From Klenkia brasiliensis (GTDB lineage Bacteria; Actinomycetota; Actinomycetes; Mycobacteriales; Geodermatophilaceae): DNA of 64,000 nt. The stretch spans positions 124,001 to 188,000 of the forward strand of contig NZ_FNCF01000001.1 of the NCBI RefSeq assembly GCF_900100695.1, read 5' to 3'. The notes beneath the pieces are model-generated. The model ran no database searches. It saw nothing but the letters and a program-made list of their open reading frames with translations, and was not told the origin of the DNA. Of this stretch, positions 33,402 to 42,689 are shown in pieces (position 1 is the first letter of the stretch; each line of letters opens with the position of its first letter). A program made the position numbers and the translations under genes.

Positions 33402-34612
33402 GCCCGGGTCTCCTCGGCGACCCGGGCCGGCGTCAGCGGCTCGTCGAGCAGCCGGAGGAAGCGGTCGGCCACCGGCTGGTCGGCCGGCCGGGCCGCCAGC
33501 CAGCCGGCCAGCAGGTCGTAGCCCTCGACGTAGGTGGTGATGTAGGCCCGCCAGAGCGGGTGGGTGAGGAAGCGCAGCTGCTGCACCGCGCGGTCGTGGC
33601 TGACCAGGGACCAGCGCTGCAGGTGGGCCGCGACGTCGTCGGCGGAGGCGCCCTGGTCGTGCAGCATGATCGCGGCGTCCTGCCGGACCCGGTTCAGCGG
33701 GGCCGCCGCGGCCGCCACCCGCTCGGCCAGCTCGCCGTCCAGCCGCAGGCCGAGGTCGGCGAGCACCTCGGCCGCCCACGGGCCCCAGCCGTCGCCGACC
33801 GCGGCCTCCAGGCCGAGGTCGGCCAGGCCCTCGGCCATCAGGCACTCGGGGGTGTTGACCAGGAAGACGGTGTGCTCGAGGTGGTGGTCGCGCTCGACCA
33901 GGCCCATCTCCTTGCGGCAGTGCTCGGTGTGGTGGCCGGGGTAGGACTCGTGCGCGACCAGGTGCGGCAGTTGGCTGGTGCGGTGCGGCAGGTCGGCGTT
34001 GATCGCCACCCGGGAGCGGTAGTCGCCGGCGTAGTAGTTGAAGCCCGACCACGGCTTGTCCGTGACCACCTCGTAGGCGACGGTCTCGACGTCGGGCAGG
34101 CCGTACGCGCTGCGGACCCGGTCGCGCAGCGCACTGGACAGGGCGTGCACCGCCTCCTCCAGCTTCGCCGGCGGGCACTCCTCGCGGCGGCGGTGCTGGG
34201 CGTACCGCTCGGCCAGCGTGCCCGACCCGGGCAGCAGCTCCTCCAGCGCGGCGTGCGCCGCGGCGTAGGTCGCCTCGTCGCCGAGGGACACGTCGACCTG
34301 GAAGTAGGCCCGCACCTCGTCGCGGAAACCGACCGGCTCACCGGCCATCTTCCGGGCCGTGCACTCCAGGGCGGTCAGCTGGCCGCGCAGGTGGGCCACC
34401 CGCGGGTGCGGCAGGTCGGTGGAGTCCAGCTCGCGCAGCAGCCCGCGGGCCTGGTCGCGCAGCTTCTCGGGCGTGGGGGCGGGCTCGTCGGCCACCGCGG
34501 CCCGGATGCGCCGGTCGCCGGTGTAGGCGTCGACGAAGCCCTCCTCGAGCCGGTCGAACCGCAGCCCCAGCCGCACGTACTCCAGGGGGACGTCGACCGC
34601 GCCGTTGACCAT
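33398..34612 (-). CDS. DUF885 family protein, putative metallo-hydrolase
   Basis: A 404-residue soluble protein of the DUF885 family. The hallmark HESYPGHHTEH is at about residues 218-228, a zinc-site variant (HExxPGH) also seen near M32-type carboxypeptidases, with MAEGLADLGLE downstream as a possible third ligand region. Other family segments: GFNYYAGDYRSRVAINADLP and NRVRQDAAIMLHDQGA. Characterised members are few; peptidase activity is inferred from the motif. No signal peptide, so likely cytoplasmic. It is followed by a coupled small membrane protein gene. Confidence 0.85.
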   Translation of the reverse strand: MVNGAVDVPLEYVRLGLRFDRLEEGFVDAYTGDRRIRAAVADEPAPTPEKLRDQARGLLRELDSTDLPHPRVAHLRGQLTALECTARKMAGEPVGFRDEVRAYFQVDVSLGDEATYAAAHAALEELLPGSGTLAERYAQHRRREECPPAKLEEAVHALSSALRDRVRSAYGLPDVETVAYEVVTDKPWSGFNYYAGDYRSRVAINADLPHRTSQLPHLVAHESYPGHHTEHCRKEMGLVERDHHLEHTVFLVNTPECLMAEGLADLGLEAAVGDGWGPWAAEVLADLGLRLDGELAERVAAAAAPLNRVRQDAAIMLHDQGASADDVAAHLQRWSLVSHDRAVQQLRFLTHPLWRAYITTYVEGYDLLAGWLAARPADQPVADRFLRLLDEPLTPARVAEETRA

Positions 34613-34649
34613 GGCGGCCAGTCTCCCAGCCGCCGTCCGGCCCGCGCGG

Positions 34650-35429
34650 TCAGCCGCCGAAGCGGCGCTGGCGGGCGGCGTAGTCGCGCAGCGCCCGCAG
34701 GAAGTCCACCCGGCGGAACTCCGGCCAGTAGACGTCGGTGAAGTAGAACTCCGAGTGCGCGGTCTGCCAGAGCAGGAACCCCGACAACCGCTGCTCGCCG
34801 CTGGTGCGGATCACCAGGTCGGGGTCGGGCTGGCCGCGGGTGTAGAGGTGCTCGGCGATGTGCTCGACGTCGAGGACCTCGACCAGCTCGGGCAGCGACG
34901 TGCCGCGCTCGGCGTGGTGGGCCAGCAGCGAGCGGACGGCGTCGGCGATCTCCCGGCGCCCGCCGTAGCCGACGGCCAGGTTGACCGTGGCCCCTGCGCG
35001 ACCGCGGGTGTCCTCTTCGGCCTGCTTGAGCACCGCGGCGGTCTCGGCCGGCAGCAGCCCCAGCGCGCCGACGGCGTTGAGCTGCCACCGGCGCTCGGGA
35101 CCGGCCAGGTCGGCCGCCACGCCCTCGATGATGCGCAGCAGCGGGGTCAGCTCCGGCTCGGGCCGCGCGAGGTTGTCGGTGGACAGCAGGAACAGCGTGA
35201 CGACCTCGACGCCGGAGTCGTCGCACCAGCCCAGGAAGTCGGCGATCTTGTCGGCGCCGCGGCGGTGGCCGTCGTTGACGTCGTCCAGGCCGGTGGCCCG
35301 CGCCCAGCGCCGGTTGCCGTCGACGATCACCCCGACGTGCCGGGGTACGGCGGCGCGGTCGAGTCGGGCGACCAGACGGCGCTCGTACAGCGACGTCAGC
35401 ACCTCGCGCAGCTGCTCGCGTGCCCCCAC
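34650..35429 (-). CDS. uppS: Cis-prenyl diphosphate synthase (short Z-FPP type likely)
   Basis: Makes Z-prenyl diphosphates from isopentenyl diphosphate for carrier lipids. The 259 residues contain the catalytic HVGVIVDGNRRWARATG, the FLLSTDNLARP motif and the C-terminal RTSGEQRLSGFLLWQTAHSE with FYFTDVYWPEFR. Neighbourhood with hemolysin III, mca and greA matches the mycobacterial Rv1086 region, whose enzyme makes short omega,E,Z-farnesyl diphosphate; product length here is inferred from synteny. The ATG/GTG choice: the first Met-equivalent GTG gives the normal length. Confidence 0.92.
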   Translation of the reverse strand: MGAREQLREVLTSLYERRLVARLDRAAVPRHVGVIVDGNRRWARATGLDDVNDGHRRGADKIADFLGWCDDSGVEVVTLFLLSTDNLARPEPELTPLLRIIEGVAADLAGPERRWQLNAVGALGLLPAETAAVLKQAEEDTRGRAGATVNLAVGYGGRREIADAVRSLLAHHAERGTSLPELVEVLDVEHIAEHLYTRGQPDPDLVIRTSGEQRLSGFLLWQTAHSEFYFTDVYWPEFRRVDFLRALRDYAARQRRFGG

Positions 35430-35557
35430 GTCCGGTCACCCTAGGTGCCGCATGTGCATCCGCGGCAGACCGGACGGCGAGCGACCTCACACCGTCCCCA
35501 GGAGCCTCACAGCCGCACCGGGTGTCGGCGGCCCCGGGCCGGTCGTAGCCTCGGCCC

Positions 35558-36385
35558 ATGAGCGTCCCGAGCCGCCCGTCGGAGACCGTCCAGGTGTCCT
35601 CGGACGGGACCGTCCTGCAGGCCCCGGTCGGCGAGGCACAGGCCGCCGTCCGCGCGGAGGGCGAGCAGGTCGGTGCCGTCCGGACCGACGACTGGACCGT
35701 GGCCGACTACCACGACCCCGACTTCGACCACCCCGACACCCGCCCGCGGCTGCGCGGCTGGCTGCACCTGTTCGCCAGCTTCGGCGCGGTGGTCGCCGGT
35801 GCGGTGCTCATCCCGCTGGCCTGGGTCGAGGGCGGGCTGCGCGCCGGGCTGCCGGTGTCGGTCTACTGCCTGACCATCCTCGGCCTGTTCGGCATCTCCG
35901 CCGCCTACCACCGGCGCCGGTGGTCACCGCGCGGCTGGAAGCTGATGAAGCGGCTCGACCACTCGATGATCTTCCTGTTCATCGCGGGCACCTACACGCC
36001 CTTCGCGGCGCTGTCGGTGCCCTACCCGACCAACTGGTGGATCTTCGGCATCGTGTGGGCCGGGGCGCTGGCCGGGGTCGCGCTGAAGATGGCCTGGCCC
36101 ACCGCACCCCGCTGGCTGGGTGTGCCCATCTACCTGGCGCTGGGCTGGGTCGCGGTGTTCGTGCTGGTCGACATCCTCCAGCTGGCCGGGGTGACCGCGA
36201 TGGTGCTGCTGGCCGCCGGCGGACTGCTCTACTCCGTCGGCGCGGTCGCCTACGCGACCAAGCGGCCCAACCCCGTGCCCGGCGTGTTCGGCTACCACGA
36301 GGTGTTCCACGCGATGACCATCGTGGCCGCCGCCTGCCACTACACCGCGGTGTACTTCGCGATCTACAACTCGCCCTTCGTCTAG
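35558..36385 (+). CDS. Hemolysin III family membrane protein (PAQR-like)
   Basis: A 275-residue seven-helix membrane protein of the YqfA/hemolysin III family, related to the PAQR receptors. It has a 65-residue hydrophilic N-terminus, then helices with SAAYHRRRWSPRG, KRLDHSMIFLFIAGTYTPF and the C-terminal GYHEVFHAMTIVAAACHY; the conserved His/Asp residues in these motifs form the family metal site. Function in bacteria is uncertain. Divergent from uppS, as in mycobacteria. Its TAG shares bases with the stop of the opposing gene. Confidence 0.92.
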   Translation: MSVPSRPSETVQVSSDGTVLQAPVGEAQAAVRAEGEQVGAVRTDDWTVADYHDPDFDHPDTRPRLRGWLHLFASFGAVVAGAVLIPLAWVEGGLRAGLPVSVYCLTILGLFGISAAYHRRRWSPRGWKLMKRLDHSMIFLFIAGTYTPFAALSVPYPTNWWIFGIVWAGALAGVALKMAWPTAPRWLGVPIYLALGWVAVFVLVDILQLAGVTAMVLLAAGGLLYSVGAVAYATKRPNPVPGVFGYHEVFHAMTIVAAACHYTAVYFAIYNSPFV

Positions 36386-37311
36386 GGCGTCGGCGCGGCG
36401 GTGGCCGGCGCCGGGAACACCTCGTCGACCTCGTTGCCGTACTCGTCGTAGCCGGTGACCACCTGCGCCTGCGGGTAGGCGTTGGCCGGCTGCGCGGGCA
36501 CCGAGACCTGCGGCTCGACGACCGTGCCGTCGCCGGTCCAGTCCGACAGGTTGTCGATCGGGCGGCCGTCCTGGTCGTAGAGCAGCACACCGGTCAGCGG
36601 GGTGCCGTCGGGGCCGTACGGGACGATGTTGGTGATCGGGGTGCCGTCCTCGTGGGTCAGCGTGGTCGGCCCGGAGTCGTAGGACACCTCCGCCGGGTAG
36701 TACTCCGTGCTCGTGCGCTGGCTCGCCACACCGATGACCGCCACCACCGCGCACAACGCCAGCCCGACGTTGAGGAAACCGCTCGCGTGGGTCAGCGGCG
36801 CCCCGGCCGCCCGGGCCCGCAGGCCCGTCCGCACCGACCAGGCGATCGCCGCCCCGGTGACGACCCAGCCGACCGGGCCCAGGCCGAGGGTGGGCAGCGG
36901 GACACCGACCTGCCCCAGGAAGACGGCCTCGACCGCGGCCACGGCGGCCCAGCCGCGGATCACCCACCAGGCGGGCCGCAGCTCGGGCAGGAAGTCCCGG
37001 ACGGCGACGACGGCCGCGTGGTCGCCCCACCGCTCCTGCACCCGCTCCCGGACGCCGCGCCGGCCCTGCCCGGCCACCGCCGCGGGCTCGGGGAGCCCCG
37101 CGGCCCGGCGCAGCTCCGCGGCGTAGTCCGCGGGCGAGCCCAGCCGCTCGTGCAGCGGCCCGGGTGTCTCCGAGGCCACCTCGACCAGGTGCTCCTCGAG
37201 GTCCTCCAGCAGCTCCTCCAGCCGGGCAGCGGGCACGTCGGCGAGGGCCTCGCGGACCTGCCGGGCGTAGGCCGCGACCTCCGGGTCGGTCGACGTCGTC
37301 GGAGCGCTCAT
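36382..37311 (-). CDS. HAAS-type membrane protein, PadR partner
   Basis: A 309-residue membrane protein. The N-terminal 75 residues ([20 protein letters not shown] then LEDLEEHL and [17 protein letters not shown]) form the HAAS helical domain that commonly accompanies PadR regulators. Three or four hydrophobic segments lie between about 120 and 200, and a Tyr/Asp/Pro-rich soluble C-terminus (about 210-309) with [24 protein letters not shown] overlap with padR. Probably a membrane partner whose expression or activity is tied to PadR; exact role unknown. Confidence 0.8.
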   Translation of the reverse strand: MSAPTTSTDPEVAAYARQVREALADVPAARLEELLEDLEEHLVEVASETPGPLHERLGSPADYAAELRRAAGLPEPAAVAGQGRRGVRERVQERWGDHAAVVAVRDFLPELRPAWWVIRGWAAVAAVEAVFLGQVGVPLPTLGLGPVGWVVTGAAIAWSVRTGLRARAAGAPLTHASGFLNVGLALCAVVAVIGVASQRTSTEYYPAEVSYDSGPTTLTHEDGTPITNIVPYGPDGTPLTGVLLYDQDGRPIDNLSDWTGDGTVVEPQVSVPAQPANAYPQAQVVTGYDEYGNEVDEVFPAPATAAPTP

Positions 37312-37640
37312 GCCGCCACCTGCTCCCCGGCGAGCAGCGCCGCCATCGTGTCCGCGAACCCCGTCCAGGTCTTGGTCGAGGTGGTGAGCTCGGCCCGCCC
37401 GGAGGCGTTGAGGCCGTAGTACTTGCGGTGCGGGCCCTCGACCGAGGGCACCACGTAGGAGGTCAGGTGCCCGGCGGCGTACAGCCGGCGCAGGGTGCCG
37501 TAGACCGAGGCGTCGCCGACGTCCTCCAGACCCGCGGCCCGCAACCGGCGGACGACGTCGTAGCCGTAGCCGTCCTCGCCGTCCAGCACGGCCAGCACCG
37601 CGAGGTCCAGCACGCCCTTGAGCAGTTGCGTGGTGTCCAT
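37308..37640 (-). CDS. PadR family transcriptional regulator
   Basis: A 110-residue winged-helix regulator. Features: [20 protein letters not shown] then [36 protein letters not shown] as recognition helix and wing, and [14 protein letters not shown] in the dimerisation part. The ATG at 37640 has a perfect AGGAGG upstream. First gene of a two-gene unit with a HAAS membrane protein; autoregulation is usual for PadR, and an inverted repeat lies upstream. Confidence 0.93.
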   Translation of the reverse strand: MDTTQLLKGVLDLAVLAVLDGEDGYGYDVVRRLRAAGLEDVGDASVYGTLRRLYAAGHLTSYVVPSVEGPHRKYYGLNASGRAELTTSTKTWTGFADTMAALLAGEQVAA

Positions 37641-37656
37641 CCGCCCTCCTCCTGTG

Positions 37657-37679
37657 TGTGCGCTGCACGGTACTGCACA
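37657..37679 (-). promoter_or_regulatory. Possible PadR operator
   Basis: TGTGC-N13-GCACA lies 17-39 bases upstream of the padR start codon, overlapping where a ribosome site and promoter would be. PadR sites are often spaced inverted repeats (ATGT-N8-ACAT type). The match is loose. Confidence 0.35.
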
Positions 37680-37808
37680 TCGCGGAGTAGCCCGCACGCA
37701 GCACTACCGGCGTGTCGAGACGGGTCCGTCCCGTCGCGGGACCCCGGCACAACCCCGACGATCGAGACGGACCGCGGGACTCCGCGGCGCTCGAGGAGAG
37801 GGCAACCC

Positions 37809-40052
37809 ATGACGCAGTACAAGGACTACGACGACGTCCTGGCCGGGAAGTGCCCGTTCGGCGGCGACACCCTGGGCGGGGCGCAGGGCTCCTCGCCCAC
37901 CCTGTCGGACTGGTACCCGCACCGGTTGCGGGTGGAGCAGCTGCACCGCGACGGCCAGGCCGCGAACCCGCTGTCCGACGAGGACTACGCGCAGGCGTTC
38001 GCGACGATCGACCTGCCGGCGCTGAAGGACGAGATCAAGCAGTTCCTCACCACCTCGGTGTCCTGGTGGCCGTCGGACTACGGCAACTACGGCCCGCAGA
38101 TGATCCGGATGGCCTGGCACTCGGCCGGCACCTACCGCATCGCCGACGGCCGCGGCGGCGCCGGGCAGGCCATGCAGCGCTTCGCCCCGATCAGCAGCTG
38201 GTGGGACAACGGCAACACCGACAAGTCGCGCCGCCTGCTGTGGCCGATCAAGCAGAAGTACGGCTCGGCGATCTCCTGGGCCGACCTCATGGTGCTCACC
38301 GGCAACTGCGCGCTGGAGATCATGGGCTTCCCGACCTACGGCTTCGCCGGCGGGCGCCGCGACGCCTGGGAGGCCGACGACGCCACCTACTGGGGCCCCG
38401 AGCACATCGACATGACCGCGCCGAGCTCCTACGACGACATGGTCAGCCGCGACCAGCGCTGGACCGGCAAGCCCGGGGACGCCGACTACCAGCTGCAGCA
38501 GCCGCTGGCCGCCTCCCACCAGGCGCTGATCTACGTCAACCCGGAGGGCCCGGAGGCCAACGGCGACCCGGCCGCCTCCGCGGTCGACATCCGCATCACC
38601 TTCGGCCGGATGGCGATGGATGACGAGGAGACCGTCGCCCTCATCGCCGGCGGGCACGCCTTCGGCAAGAGCCACGGCGCGGTGGCGGCCGACCGGATCG
38701 GCCCCCCGCCGGAGAACGCCCCGATGGAGGCCATGGGCCTGGGCTGGCACAACCCCGAGGGCGCCGGCCACGGCGCCGACACGATGACCAACGGCATCGA
38801 GGGGTCCTGGACGCCGAACCCCACCACCTGGGACAACGACTACCTGGAGAACCTCTTCCGGTTCGAGTGGGAGCAGACCCGCTCCCCCGCCGGCGCCCTG
38901 CAGTGGACGCCGGTCGACCCCGCGGCCCCGCGCACGCCCGACGCGCACCGCGAGGGCGTCGAGCACCCGCTGATGATGATGACCAGCGACATCGCGCTGA
39001 AGGTCGACCCGGTCTACCGGGAGATCTGCGAGCGGTTCCTCGGCGACTTCGACGCGTTCACCCTCGCCTTCTCCAAGGCCTGGTACAAGCTCACCCACCG
39101 CGACATGGGCCCCAAGGCGCGCTACCTCGGGTCGGAGGTGCCGGCCGAGGACCTGCCCTGGCAGGACCCGCTGCCCGAGCCCACCCACCAGCCGCTGGAC
39201 GCCGCCGGCACCGCGCGGCTGAAGGAGGCGATCCGGGGCACCGGGCTGTCCGCGTCGGACCTGGCCTACACCGCGTTCTCCTCGGCCGTCACCTACCGCG
39301 ACAGCGACAAGCGCGGCGGGGCCAACGGGGCGCGCCTGGCGTTGGCCCCGCAGAAGGACTGGCTGGTCAACCGCCGCACCGTGCCCGTGGTCCAGGCGCT
39401 GCGCGGGGTGGCCGAGCAGGGCGGGGCGAGCCTGGCCGACACGATCGTGCTGGCCGGCTGCGTGGCCGTCGAGGACGCCGCGCGCGCGGCCGGCCACGAG
39501 GTCGACGTGCCGTTCACCGGCGGGCGCGTCGACGCCACGCAGGAGCAGACCGACGTCCCCACGTTCGAGTGGTTGGCGCCGCTGTCCGACGGGTTCCGCA
39601 ACTACACCCAGGCCGACCTGACCGAGGTCACCCCGGTCTCGCCCGAGCAGCTGTTCCTGGACAAGGCCGACCTGCTCGGGCTGACCGCGCCGGAGTGGGT
39701 GGCGCTGACCGGCGGGCTGCGTGCGCTGGGCTGCAACCACGACGGCACGGGCACGTTCACCGACCGGGTCGGGACGCTGTCGACCGACTTCTTCACCACG
39801 GTGCTCGACCCCGGCCTGCAGTGGCGCAAGCTCGACGAGGCCGGCACCCGGTTCTGCCTGGAGGACCGGGAGTCCGGCGAGCAGCGCCACGAGGCCACCC
39901 GCGACGACCTGGTGTTCGGCGCGAACGCGCAGCTGCGCGCGGTCGCCGAGGTCTACGGGTCCGCCGACGGCGGGGCCCGCTTCGTGCGGGACTTCGTGGC
40001 GGTCTGGGACAAGGTGATGATGGCCGACCGCTACGACGTCAAGGCCGGCTGA
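37809..40052 (+). CDS. katG: Catalase-peroxidase KatG
   Basis: Bifunctional heme catalase-peroxidase detoxifying hydrogen peroxide. The 747 residues have both peroxidase-like halves. Active site: Arg100, Trp103 and His104 in [12 protein letters not shown]; proximal heme ligand His283 in [11 protein letters not shown]. The Trp103-Tyr242-Met268 cross-link needed for catalase activity is complete (Tyr in LIYVNPEGP, Met in [10 protein letters not shown]). An AGGAGAG site precedes the ATG. No furA is adjacent, unlike the mycobacterial katG operon. A direct repeat TCGAGACGG occurs at 37715 and 37762 upstream and could be regulatory. Confidence 0.97.
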   Translation: MTQYKDYDDVLAGKCPFGGDTLGGAQGSSPTLSDWYPHRLRVEQLHRDGQAANPLSDEDYAQAFATIDLPALKDEIKQFLTTSVSWWPSDYGNYGPQMIRMAWHSAGTYRIADGRGGAGQAMQRFAPISSWWDNGNTDKSRRLLWPIKQKYGSAISWADLMVLTGNCALEIMGFPTYGFAGGRRDAWEADDATYWGPEHIDMTAPSSYDDMVSRDQRWTGKPGDADYQLQQPLAASHQALIYVNPEGPEANGDPAASAVDIRITFGRMAMDDEETVALIAGGHAFGKSHGAVAADRIGPPPENAPMEAMGLGWHNPEGAGHGADTMTNGIEGSWTPNPTTWDNDYLENLFRFEWEQTRSPAGALQWTPVDPAAPRTPDAHREGVEHPLMMMTSDIALKVDPVYREICERFLGDFDAFTLAFSKAWYKLTHRDMGPKARYLGSEVPAEDLPWQDPLPEPTHQPLDAAGTARLKEAIRGTGLSASDLAYTAFSSAVTYRDSDKRGGANGARLALAPQKDWLVNRRTVPVVQALRGVAEQGGASLADTIVLAGCVAVEDAARAAGHEVDVPFTGGRVDATQEQTDVPTFEWLAPLSDGFRNYTQADLTEVTPVSPEQLFLDKADLLGLTAPEWVALTGGLRALGCNHDGTGTFTDRVGTLSTDFFTTVLDPGLQWRKLDEAGTRFCLEDRESGEQRHEATRDDLVFGANAQLRAVAEVYGSADGGARFVRDFVAVWDKVMMADRYDVKAG

Positions 40053-40056
40053 GACC

Positions 40057-40092
40057 CGACCTGCGCGCCGGGGTCACCCGGCGCGCAGGTCG
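40057..40092. terminator. Bidirectional terminator between katG and reductase gene
   Basis: A perfect 16-bp stem (CGACCTGCGCGCCGGG with its complement) with a 4-base GTCA loop. The loop holds the stop codon of the leftward reductase gene, and the right arm encodes its last residues. The hairpin can serve both converging genes. Confidence 0.75.
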
Positions 40093-41318
40093 GCCGCCGC
40101 GAACGGCGGCCGGCCGTCCAGGCGCACGCTGAGCCGCCCGGCGGCCCGCCACGCCCGGGCGACGACGTCCCGGTCCTCGTCGGTGACCAGGTTGCCCATG
40201 ACCCGCAGCGCGACGGTCATCAGCGCACGCGAGCGCATGCCGACCGGCCCGGCCGCGGGCAGCAGCCGGGGCACGGTGAGCAGCCCGGCCAGCCGGCGGG
40301 CGATGGAGAACGCCTCGCCGTAGTGCCGGCGCAGGGTGGCCGGCCACGCCAGCGTCCAGTCGGGCTCGTCGAGCAGCCCGGCCAGGGTGCGGCCGGTCTC
40401 CATGCCGTAGTCGATGCCCTCGCCGTTGAGCGGGTTGACGCAGCCGGCCGCGTCGCCGACCAGCGCCCAGTTCCGCCCGGCGACGCCGGACACCGCCCCG
40501 CCCATGGGCAGCAGCGCCGACGCCGGGGCCCGCACCTGCCCGGTCAGCTGCCACTCCTCCCGCCGGCTGTCGGCGTAGTACTGCAGCAGCGGCTTGAGCT
40601 GCACCCCGGCGGGACGCTTGGCGGTGGCCAGGGTGCCGACGCCGATGTTGACCTCGCCGTCGGACAGCGGGAAGACCCAGCCGTAGCCGGACAGCAGCTC
40701 GCCCTCGGTGCCGCGCAGCTCGAGGTGGCTGGAGATCCACGGGTCGTCGCTGCGGCCGCTGGCCACGTAGCCGCGCGCGGCCACGCCGTAGGCGGTCTCG
40801 CGGTGCCACTCCCGGCCCAGCACCCGGCCCAGCGGCGAGCGGACGCCGTCGGCGACCACCAACCGGCGGCAGGAGACCGTGCGGCCGTCGGCGAACCGGA
40901 CCGCGGACACCCGGTCGCCGTCGCGCTCGACGTCGACCGCGCGGGCGTCCTCCATGCCGACGGCGCCGTCGTCGAGGGCGACCTGCCGGATGCGGGCGTC
41001 CAGCTCGGTCCGCGGGACGGCGCTGCCCCGGTCGGGCAACGACCCGCCGGGCCAGGGCAGCAGCAGCTCCTGGCCGAAGCCGGCGGCGCGCAGGCCCCGG
41101 TTGGTGCCGTGCGAGCGCACCCACTCCCCCAGTCCGAGCTGGTCGAGCTCGGCGACCGCGCGCGGGGTGAGGCCGTCGCCGCAGGTCTTGTCGCGGGGGA
41201 ACGTGGCGGCGTCGGCGAGGACGACGTCGTGCCCGGCCCGGGCGGCCCAGGCGGCCGCGGCGGAACCGGCGGGACCCGCGCCCACGACCAGGACGTCGGT
41301 GCTGTCGGTGCTGCTCAC
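40074..41318 (-). CDS. Geranylgeranyl reductase family flavoprotein
   Basis: FAD-dependent oxidoreductase of the geranylgeranyl reductase family. The 414 residues show the Rossmann motif DVLVVGAGPAGSAAAAWAAR near residue 8-27, the family motif LSGYGWVFPLSDGEVNIGVG (PxxYxWxFP-like) and the FAD-binding NWALVGDAAGCVNPLNGEGI. In actinobacteria the closest characterised relative is MenJ, which saturates one isoprene unit of menaquinone; that assignment is likely but not proven. Start GTG 41318 begins right before the Rossmann fold. Confidence 0.88.
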   Translation of the reverse strand: MSSTDSTDVLVVGAGPAGSAAAAWAARAGHDVVLADAATFPRDKTCGDGLTPRAVAELDQLGLGEWVRSHGTNRGLRAAGFGQELLLPWPGGSLPDRGSAVPRTELDARIRQVALDDGAVGMEDARAVDVERDGDRVSAVRFADGRTVSCRRLVVADGVRSPLGRVLGREWHRETAYGVAARGYVASGRSDDPWISSHLELRGTEGELLSGYGWVFPLSDGEVNIGVGTLATAKRPAGVQLKPLLQYYADSRREEWQLTGQVRAPASALLPMGGAVSGVAGRNWALVGDAAGCVNPLNGEGIDYGMETGRTLAGLLDEPDWTLAWPATLRRHYGEAFSIARRLAGLLTVPRLLPAAGPVGMRSRALMTVALRVMGNLVTDEDRDVVARAWRAAGRLSVRLDGRPPFAAADLRAG

Positions 41319-41387
41319 CCACCCAGTGTCCCTGGTGGGCGCCGAAGCGCGGGCCGCGGCGAGGGACCACCCCGGCCCGCGCACCGC

Positions 41388-42041
41388 TCAGCCCAGCTGC
41401 GGACCCTGGGCGCGGACCTCCTCGACCGAGGCCATGGCCGCCCGCAGCTGGGTCAACCACTCGTCGGCGTGCTGGCCGACCAGCCGCACCGACCAGACCA
41501 GCGCGTCGCTGCGGGACCGGGCCACGCCGGCGTCGACGAGGGTGTCGAGCACCAGCCGCTCGCTCTGCCGCAGCCGGGTCATCACCGGCGCCGACACCGT
41601 GGTGAACAGCTCGGTGACGTCGCCGCAGGTGGCACCCCAGGAGACGGTCCGGCCGAAGCGGTCCTGCGCCGCCGCGGCGATCTCGACCCGCTGGGCGCGG
41701 GTGTCCTCGCGGAAGCGGGCGATGCGACCCGCGGCCGCCGCGGCGGCGTCCTCGGTGCCGTCCGGCGCGGGGACGGTGACCACGACGGTGATCTCGTCGC
41801 GGTCGACGGTCAGGTCGGGGGCGACCGCCGTCCAGGCGTCGGGCAGGCGGCCGGCGAACCAGCCGGCGACCTCGGCGCGGTCGACCGGCGGCGGGGCGTC
41901 GGCGCCGCGCCCGCGGCCGGGACCGCCGGGACCGCGGCCACGTCCGCCGCCGCGGCCGGGGAAGCCCCGGCCGCCGCCGGCGAAGGCGTCGGCGAAGGGA
42001 CCGCCGCGGTGGTGGGGATGGGGGGTGAAGGGGGGACGCAT
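41388..42041 (-). CDS. Ribbon-helix-helix-like protein with Gly/Arg-rich N-terminus
   Basis: A 217-residue protein of no named family. Residues 1-50 are His, Gly, Arg and Pro-rich. The middle (about 52-150) is a mixed soluble domain with WTAVAPDLTVDRDEITVVVT. The C-terminus (about 158-205) reads RLRQSERLVLDTLVDAGVAR then SRSDALVWSVRLVGQHADEW, very like the strand-helix-helix of CopG/Arc proteins (a leucine-rich helix, a LVxAGxxxSRS turn, then a second helix). This suggests DNA binding. The upstream region has a tandem octamer repeat that could be its own operator. Function is inference. Confidence 0.65.
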   Translation of the reverse strand: MRPPFTPHPHHRGGPFADAFAGGGRGFPGRGGGRGRGPGGPGRGRGADAPPPVDRAEVAGWFAGRLPDAWTAVAPDLTVDRDEITVVVTVPAPDGTEDAAAAAAGRIARFREDTRAQRVEIAAAAQDRFGRTVSWGATCGDVTELFTTVSAPVMTRLRQSERLVLDTLVDAGVARSRSDALVWSVRLVGQHADEWLTQLRAAMASVEEVRAQGPQLG

Positions 42042-42095
42042 GGCGCTCTCCTGTCCTACGGAGGGCCCGCGGATCGGGTCCTGCTGTGCATCACT

Positions 42096-42111
42096 GTAAT
42101 CACGTAATCAA
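42096..42111 (-). promoter_or_regulatory. Tandem octamer operator candidate
   Basis: GTAATCAC at 42096-42103 is followed directly by GTAATCAA at 42104-42111, flanked by CACT and AGTG. It is an AT-rich island in GC-rich DNA, 55 bases upstream of the ribbon-helix-helix-like gene. Arc/MetJ-type repressors bind such tandem repeats. Confidence 0.5.
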
Positions 42112-42124
42112 GTGAGAACCACAA

Positions 42125-42655
42125 TCATCGCGCAATCGTCTCCGGGTCGGCCGGCTGGTTCTCGCCCTCGTCGGGCTCGCGCTCCTTGCGCCGCAGCAGC
42201 AGGGAGGTGATGCCGAGCAGCAGGACCAGCACGCCGAGCACGCCGATCTCCACGATGCGGTCGGTGAAGCCGCCGGTGCCCACGGCGCTGGCGGCCTCGA
42301 CGCTGAGCACCACGATCTCCTTGATCGAGGCGATGATCCCGACCAGCAGGAACGGCTCGGCGATCAGCTCGCGCTTCTCCACCGTGGTGCGGACGGCGAA
42401 CAGCAGCTCGACCACGATGAACACCAGCAGCAGGACGTCGAGCAGCTCCAGCACCGGGGTCTCGGTGAAGTCGGTGAGCAGCGCCCAGGTGCTCTTGCCG
42501 GCGAGCGCGAGCAGCACCAGCGCGGTGACCACGAGGAACAGCGCGATCCCCGCGTAGACGACGTTCTCGGCCAGCTCGAGCACCCGGGTGCCCACCCGGC
42601 CGAAGCCGGGCGGGTGCTGGTCGTCGGCTGGTCGGTCGCTGCGTCGGTCGGCCAC
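42125..42655 (-). CDS. PsiE-like membrane protein
   Basis: A 176-residue membrane protein resembling the phosphate-starvation-inducible PsiE family. Four hydrophobic helices are seen at about 31-52 (YAGIALFLVVTALVLLALAG), 68-88 (LLDVLLLVFIVVELLFAVRT), 97-118 (LIAEPFLLVGIIASIKEIVV) and 132-152, with charged ends. The combination of ELLFAVRT and LIAEPFLLVGIIASIKEIVV is the family pattern. No known enzymatic role. GTG start. Confidence 0.8.
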   Translation of the reverse strand: MADRRSDRPADDQHPPGFGRVGTRVLELAENVVYAGIALFLVVTALVLLALAGKSTWALLTDFTETPVLELLDVLLLVFIVVELLFAVRTTVEKRELIAEPFLLVGIIASIKEIVVLSVEAASAVGTGGFTDRIVEIGVLGVLVLLLGITSLLLRRKEREPDEGENQPADPETIAR

Positions 42656-42689
42656 GGCGTGATCATGCGGTCTCGCCGTGACCTGCGCC

